Assembly (NCBI RefSeq): GCF_005222815.1
Contig: NZ_STGB01000005.1
Location: forward strand, 558,001 to 622,000
Length of the DNA: 64,000 nt
Reading direction: 5' to 3'
Origin: Roseomonas sp. AR75
Lineage (GTDB): Bacteria > Pseudomonadota > Alphaproteobacteria > Acetobacterales > Acetobacteraceae
Shown one piece after another: positions 61,602-64,000 of this stretch. The position numbers and the translations under genes are program-made. Position 1 is the first letter of the stretch, and each line of letters starts with the position of its first letter. The notes under the pieces were generated by a model. The model was not told where the DNA came from and made no database searches. It saw only the letters and a program-made list of their open reading frames with translations.

Positions 61602-63002
61602 TTGAAGGCGATCAACCCGATCCGCATGGGCGGTGTCGAGGTGCTGCCCCTCGTCGAGGGCGGCAAGGGCGTTGCCGTGTCCAACGGCGCCACCTGCGGC
61701 GGCTGGGCCTCGGGTGGGGGCGTCGGCACCTTCTCCGGCGTGAACGCCGACAGCTACGACGCCGACGGCACCATCATCCGACAGGTCTATCACGGCCGCA
61801 CCCGCCGCGACCGGCACGAGGAGCTGGTTGCCTACGGCATCGCCGGCGGCATCGCGCAGGCGCGTGAGGCGCATGAGCGCTCGGGCGGCGTCGGCCGCAT
61901 CCACATGAACGTGCTGTGGGAGATGGGCGGCGCGGAACGCGTGGCGCGGGGCGTGCTGGAAGGGGCCAAGGGCCTGGTCCACGGCATCACCTGCGGCGCC
62001 GGCATGCCGTATCGCCTCGCCGACATCGCCCGCGACTTCGGCGTGCACTACTACCCCATCATCTCCTCCGCCCGCGCCTTCTCCGCGCTGTGGAAGCGCG
62101 CCTACAGCAAGACCCGCGAATGGCTGGGCGGCGTGGTGTACGAGGACCCCTGGCTCGCCGGCGGCCATAACGGCCTGTCGAACTCCGAGGATCCGAAGAA
62201 GCCCGAGGACCCCTTCCCGCGCGTGCTGAAGCTGCGCCAGCAGATGCGCGAATTCGGCCTGGGCGACGTGCCGATCATCATGGCCGGCGGTGTCTGGTGG
62301 CTGGAGGAGTGGGAGGACTGGATCGACAACCCGGACCTCGGCCCCATCGCCTTCCAGTTCGGCACCCGCCCGCTGCTGACGCAGGAAAGCCCGATCAGCG
62401 AGGCGTGGAAGCAGCGCCTGCTGACGCTGAAGCCCGGCGACGTGCTGCTGCAGCCCTTCTCGCCGACCGGCTTCTACTCCTCCGCCGTGCGCAACGCCTT
62501 CCTCGTCGAACTCGAGGAGCGGAACGAGCGCCAGGTGGCCTACACGGCGGAACCCGTCGGCGACCACATCGCAGAATACGGCGTTGGCCCGCGCAAGCGC
62601 ATCGTCTATCTCACGCCGCACGACCTGGCCCGCGTCCAGCAATGGGAGGTCGAAGGCTTCGTCGAAGCCATGCGCACGCCCGACAACACGCTGGTCTTCG
62701 TGACGCCCGACAAGGCGAAGGAGATCGTGCAGGACCAGATCGACTGCATGGGCTGCCTGTCGCATTGCCGGTTCAGCAACTGGGCGCAGACCGAGCCCGA
62801 TTTCAGCACCGGCAAGAAGGCCGATCCGCGCAGCTTCTGCATCCAGAAGACGCTGCAGGACATCGCCCATGACGGCGCGCTGGACCACAACCTGATGTTC
62901 GCCGGCCACAACGCCTATCGCTTCGCCAACGACCCGTTCTACTCGAACGGCTTCGTGCCGACCGCGAAGCAGCTCGTCGAGCGCATCCAGACCGGCCGCT
63001 GA
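61602..63002 (+). CDS. Nitronate monooxygenase/2-nitropropane dioxygenase-like flavoprotein
   Basis: The chosen start is a TTG at 61602 (MKAINPIRMGG); the nearest ATG, 61626, would remove part of a conserved N-terminus. GGAG lies 12 bases upstream. Family features: VLPLVEGGKGVAVSNG, GGWASGGGVGTFSGVNADS, GLVHGITCGAGMP, PIIMAGGVWW and GPIAFQFGTRPLLTQES. The C-terminal half has a Cys cluster CMGCLSHCRF followed by SFCIQKTLQDIAH, typical of the long (about 470-residue) branch of the family rather than the 320-residue nitronate monooxygenases. The natural substrate is unknown; an FMN oxidoreductase role is likely. Confidence 0.85.
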   Translation: MKAINPIRMGGVEVLPLVEGGKGVAVSNGATCGGWASGGGVGTFSGVNADSYDADGTIIRQVYHGRTRRDRHEELVAYGIAGGIAQAREAHERSGGVGRIHMNVLWEMGGAERVARGVLEGAKGLVHGITCGAGMPYRLADIARDFGVHYYPIISSARAFSALWKRAYSKTREWLGGVVYEDPWLAGGHNGLSNSEDPKKPEDPFPRVLKLRQQMREFGLGDVPIIMAGGVWWLEEWEDWIDNPDLGPIAFQFGTRPLLTQESPISEAWKQRLLTLKPGDVLLQPFSPTGFYSSAVRNAFLVELEERNERQVAYTAEPVGDHIAEYGVGPRKRIVYLTPHDLARVQQWEVEGFVEAMRTPDNTLVFVTPDKAKEIVQDQIDCMGCLSHCRFSNWAQTEPDFSTGKKADPRSFCIQKTLQDIAHDGALDHNLMFAGHNAYRFANDPFYSNGFVPTAKQLVERIQTGR

Positions 63003-63011
63003 TCCGGCGCC

Positions 63012-63068
63012 GCCCTGCCCCACGTCGGGGGCAGGGCCGGCCGGGGGCGGCGAGCCCTGCCCCCGGCC
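63012..63068. terminator. Tandem GC hairpins between convergent genes
   Basis: GCCCTGCCCC/GGGGCAGGGC (63012-63037) and GGCCGGGGGC/GCCCCCGGCC (63039-63068) are two perfect 10-bp stems filling the gap between converging genes. There is no T-tract. A bidirectional transcript boundary is likely by position. Confidence 0.5.
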
Positions 63069-63078
63069 ACCTTACCGA

Positions 63079-63603
63079 TCAGTCGTTGTCGCGATCGTCG
63101 CTGCGGTCGTAGCCGCGATTGTAGCCATAGCCGCCGGACCCGTCGTTGCCCGAGCCGCCCGAGCCGTAACTGCCGCGGGCGCCGTCGTTGCCGCCGCTGC
63201 CCCAGTCGCGGTTCCGCTGCTGGTCATACTGGCCGTAGTTGCCCTGGCCGTAGTTCCGGCGCTCGCTGCCATAGCCGAAGCGCTGCTGGCGCTGGCCTTC
63301 ACGGCGCTCATCCTCGCGACCCATCCGGTAGCCGCGATCATAGGCGTCGCGGTCGCGGTCGCTGCCCCAGTTCTGCCCGCTGCCCCAGCTCTGGCCGCGG
63401 CCCCAATCCTGCCCGCGCCCCCAGTTCTCGCCACGGTTCCAATCCAGGCCGGACTGGCCCTGGTTGCCGCGGTCATAGCCGTAGTTGCGGTTCTGGTCGT
63501 AGCCATAGGACCTGCTCTGCTGCGCCGAGGCATTGCCCGTGGCGAGCGTGCCGGTGCCGATGATCGCGGCGCCGAGCGCCACAGCCTTGATGATCCGTTG
63601 CAT
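63079..63603 (-). CDS. Secreted low-complexity protein with WGxGQ repeats
   Basis: The 174-residue product starts with a signal peptide (MQRIIKAVALGAAIIGTGTL...NASA) and the mature chain is Gly, Arg, Asn, Tyr, Asp and Gln rich. Four tandem W-G-x-G-Q-like units (ENWGRGQDWGRGQSWGSGQ) occupy about residues 60-80, and Tyr-Gly repeats dominate the rest (NYGQGNYGQYDQQ). It has no Cys. Such composition suggests a disordered or sticky envelope protein. No named family recognised. Confidence 0.75.
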   Translation of the reverse strand: MQRIIKAVALGAAIIGTGTLATGNASAQQSRSYGYDQNRNYGYDRGNQGQSGLDWNRGENWGRGQDWGRGQSWGSGQNWGSDRDRDAYDRGYRMGREDERREGQRQQRFGYGSERRNYGQGNYGQYDQQRNRDWGSGGNDGARGSYGSGGSGNDGSGGYGYNRGYDRSDDRDND

Positions 63604-63789
63604 GCGTGTTCCTCGCTGTTTCCGGGACTGGCACGGTCGGGACGCGGTTCTCCCGGCTCATCGGTCTCTCCGGCGCTGCCGGCGACGCGTGCCGGGGAGT
63701 CAACCGCGCGCCCCGAAGGCGGGTTTCATCCGGCGCCGCATCGTGCAGCCTTGCGCCTGCGGAGGTGACAGGCTGCCCGGGTGCTGCTT

Positions 63790-64000
63790 ATGTCCCACGC
63801 AACCGAAACGGTCAGGGCGGGCATGTCGCAGGCGTCGTCGCGCATCGCCGTGGTGGAGGACGAGGCGGATCTCCGCGATGTCGTCGTGGAATACCTCGGC
63901 GCGCAGGGCTTCGCCGCGCTGCCCTGCGGCGACGGCGCGGCGCTGGATGCCGTGCTGGCCGAGGCGCCGGTGGAAGCCGTGCTGCTCGACCTCAACCTGC
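63790..64000 (+). CDS. Response regulator receiver protein (partial, 3' end outside window)
   Basis: The 70 visible residues begin a CheY-like receiver domain: IAVVEDEADLRDVV with the acidic pair Glu23-Asp24 and VEAVLLDLNL with phosphoacceptor Asp67. The output domain lies beyond the window, so the class (OmpR, NarL or other) is unknown. Starts at GTG 63781 (GGAGGTGA 12 bases upstream), ATG 63790 or ATG 63823 are possible; the last gives the most typical N-terminus. Confidence 0.8.
   Translation, partial: MSHATETVRAGMSQASSRIAVVEDEADLRDVVVEYLGAQGFAALPCGDGAALDAVLAEAPVEAVLLDLNL

Overview
The window is very GC-rich with few intergenic gaps and no rRNA, tRNA or CRISPR. The gene content points to an alphaproteobacterium of the Acetobacteraceae (Roseomonas-like): several tripartite-tricarboxylate (Bug/TctC-type) solute-binding proteins, CaiB-type CoA transferase, CoxL-like oxidoreductase, TRAP and peptide-type ABC uptake systems, RTX proteins with Hint domains, and frequent ATGA/TGATG gene overlaps. 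This assignment is inference from family composition, not from a phylogenetic marker.

Layout, left to right. 1-4.2 kb: a SARP/BTAD-type regulator cut by the window edge, a DUF1127-like small protein, a CoxL-type molybdopterin oxidoreductase and a small secreted protein. 4.2-8.6 kb: an RND efflux pump (permease and adaptor). 8.6-11.6 kb: leuC-leuD and a divergent SMP-30-like lactonase. 11.6-16.2 kb: a complete overlapping operon for a peptide/nickel-type ABC importer with one double-headed ATPase. 16.3-19.2 kb: Bug binding protein, IclR regulator and class III CoA transferase in one overlapping unit behind a 17-bp palindrome. 19.2-24.1 kb: universal stress protein, MFS carrier, D-lactate-dehydrogenase-like FAD enzyme and an amidinotransferase-fold hydrolase, with two kinds of palindromic repeat.

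24.2-29.1 kb is the most unusual part: two RTX+Hint proteins whose Hint modules are almost identical at DNA level, followed by a trigger-factor-like chaperone whose FKBP domain appears to be interrupted by a tail-fibre-type beta-sandwich module. 29.1-32.9 kb: HpcH/HpaI aldolase, Bug protein and two divergent amidohydrolases. 32.9-42.4 kb: a CoA-dependent phenylpropanoid (ferulate-type) degradation locus with feruloyl-CoA synthase, thiolase, thioesterase, MarR regulator, crotonase, HSD10-like dehydrogenase and a TRAP transporter, around a MarR-type operator. 42.4-48.8 kb: a BMP/nucleoside-type ABC importer whose operon carries a palindromic repeat, then a third Bug protein. 49.0-55.3 kb: a 2093-residue RTX surface or secreted protein. 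55.4-64 kb: luciferase-like monooxygenase, P1B-5 metal ATPase with a C-terminal hemerythrin domain, polynucleotide phosphorylase with a leader hairpin, nitronate-monooxygenase-like protein, a WG-repeat secreted protein, and the start of a response regulator.

Much of the window therefore serves uptake of organic acids and aromatics and their CoA-linked breakdown, with secreted calcium-binding proteins and export systems in between. Start sites were set by ribosome-binding sites, overlaps and family N-termini; long open frames antisense to real genes, common at this GC content, were discarded.
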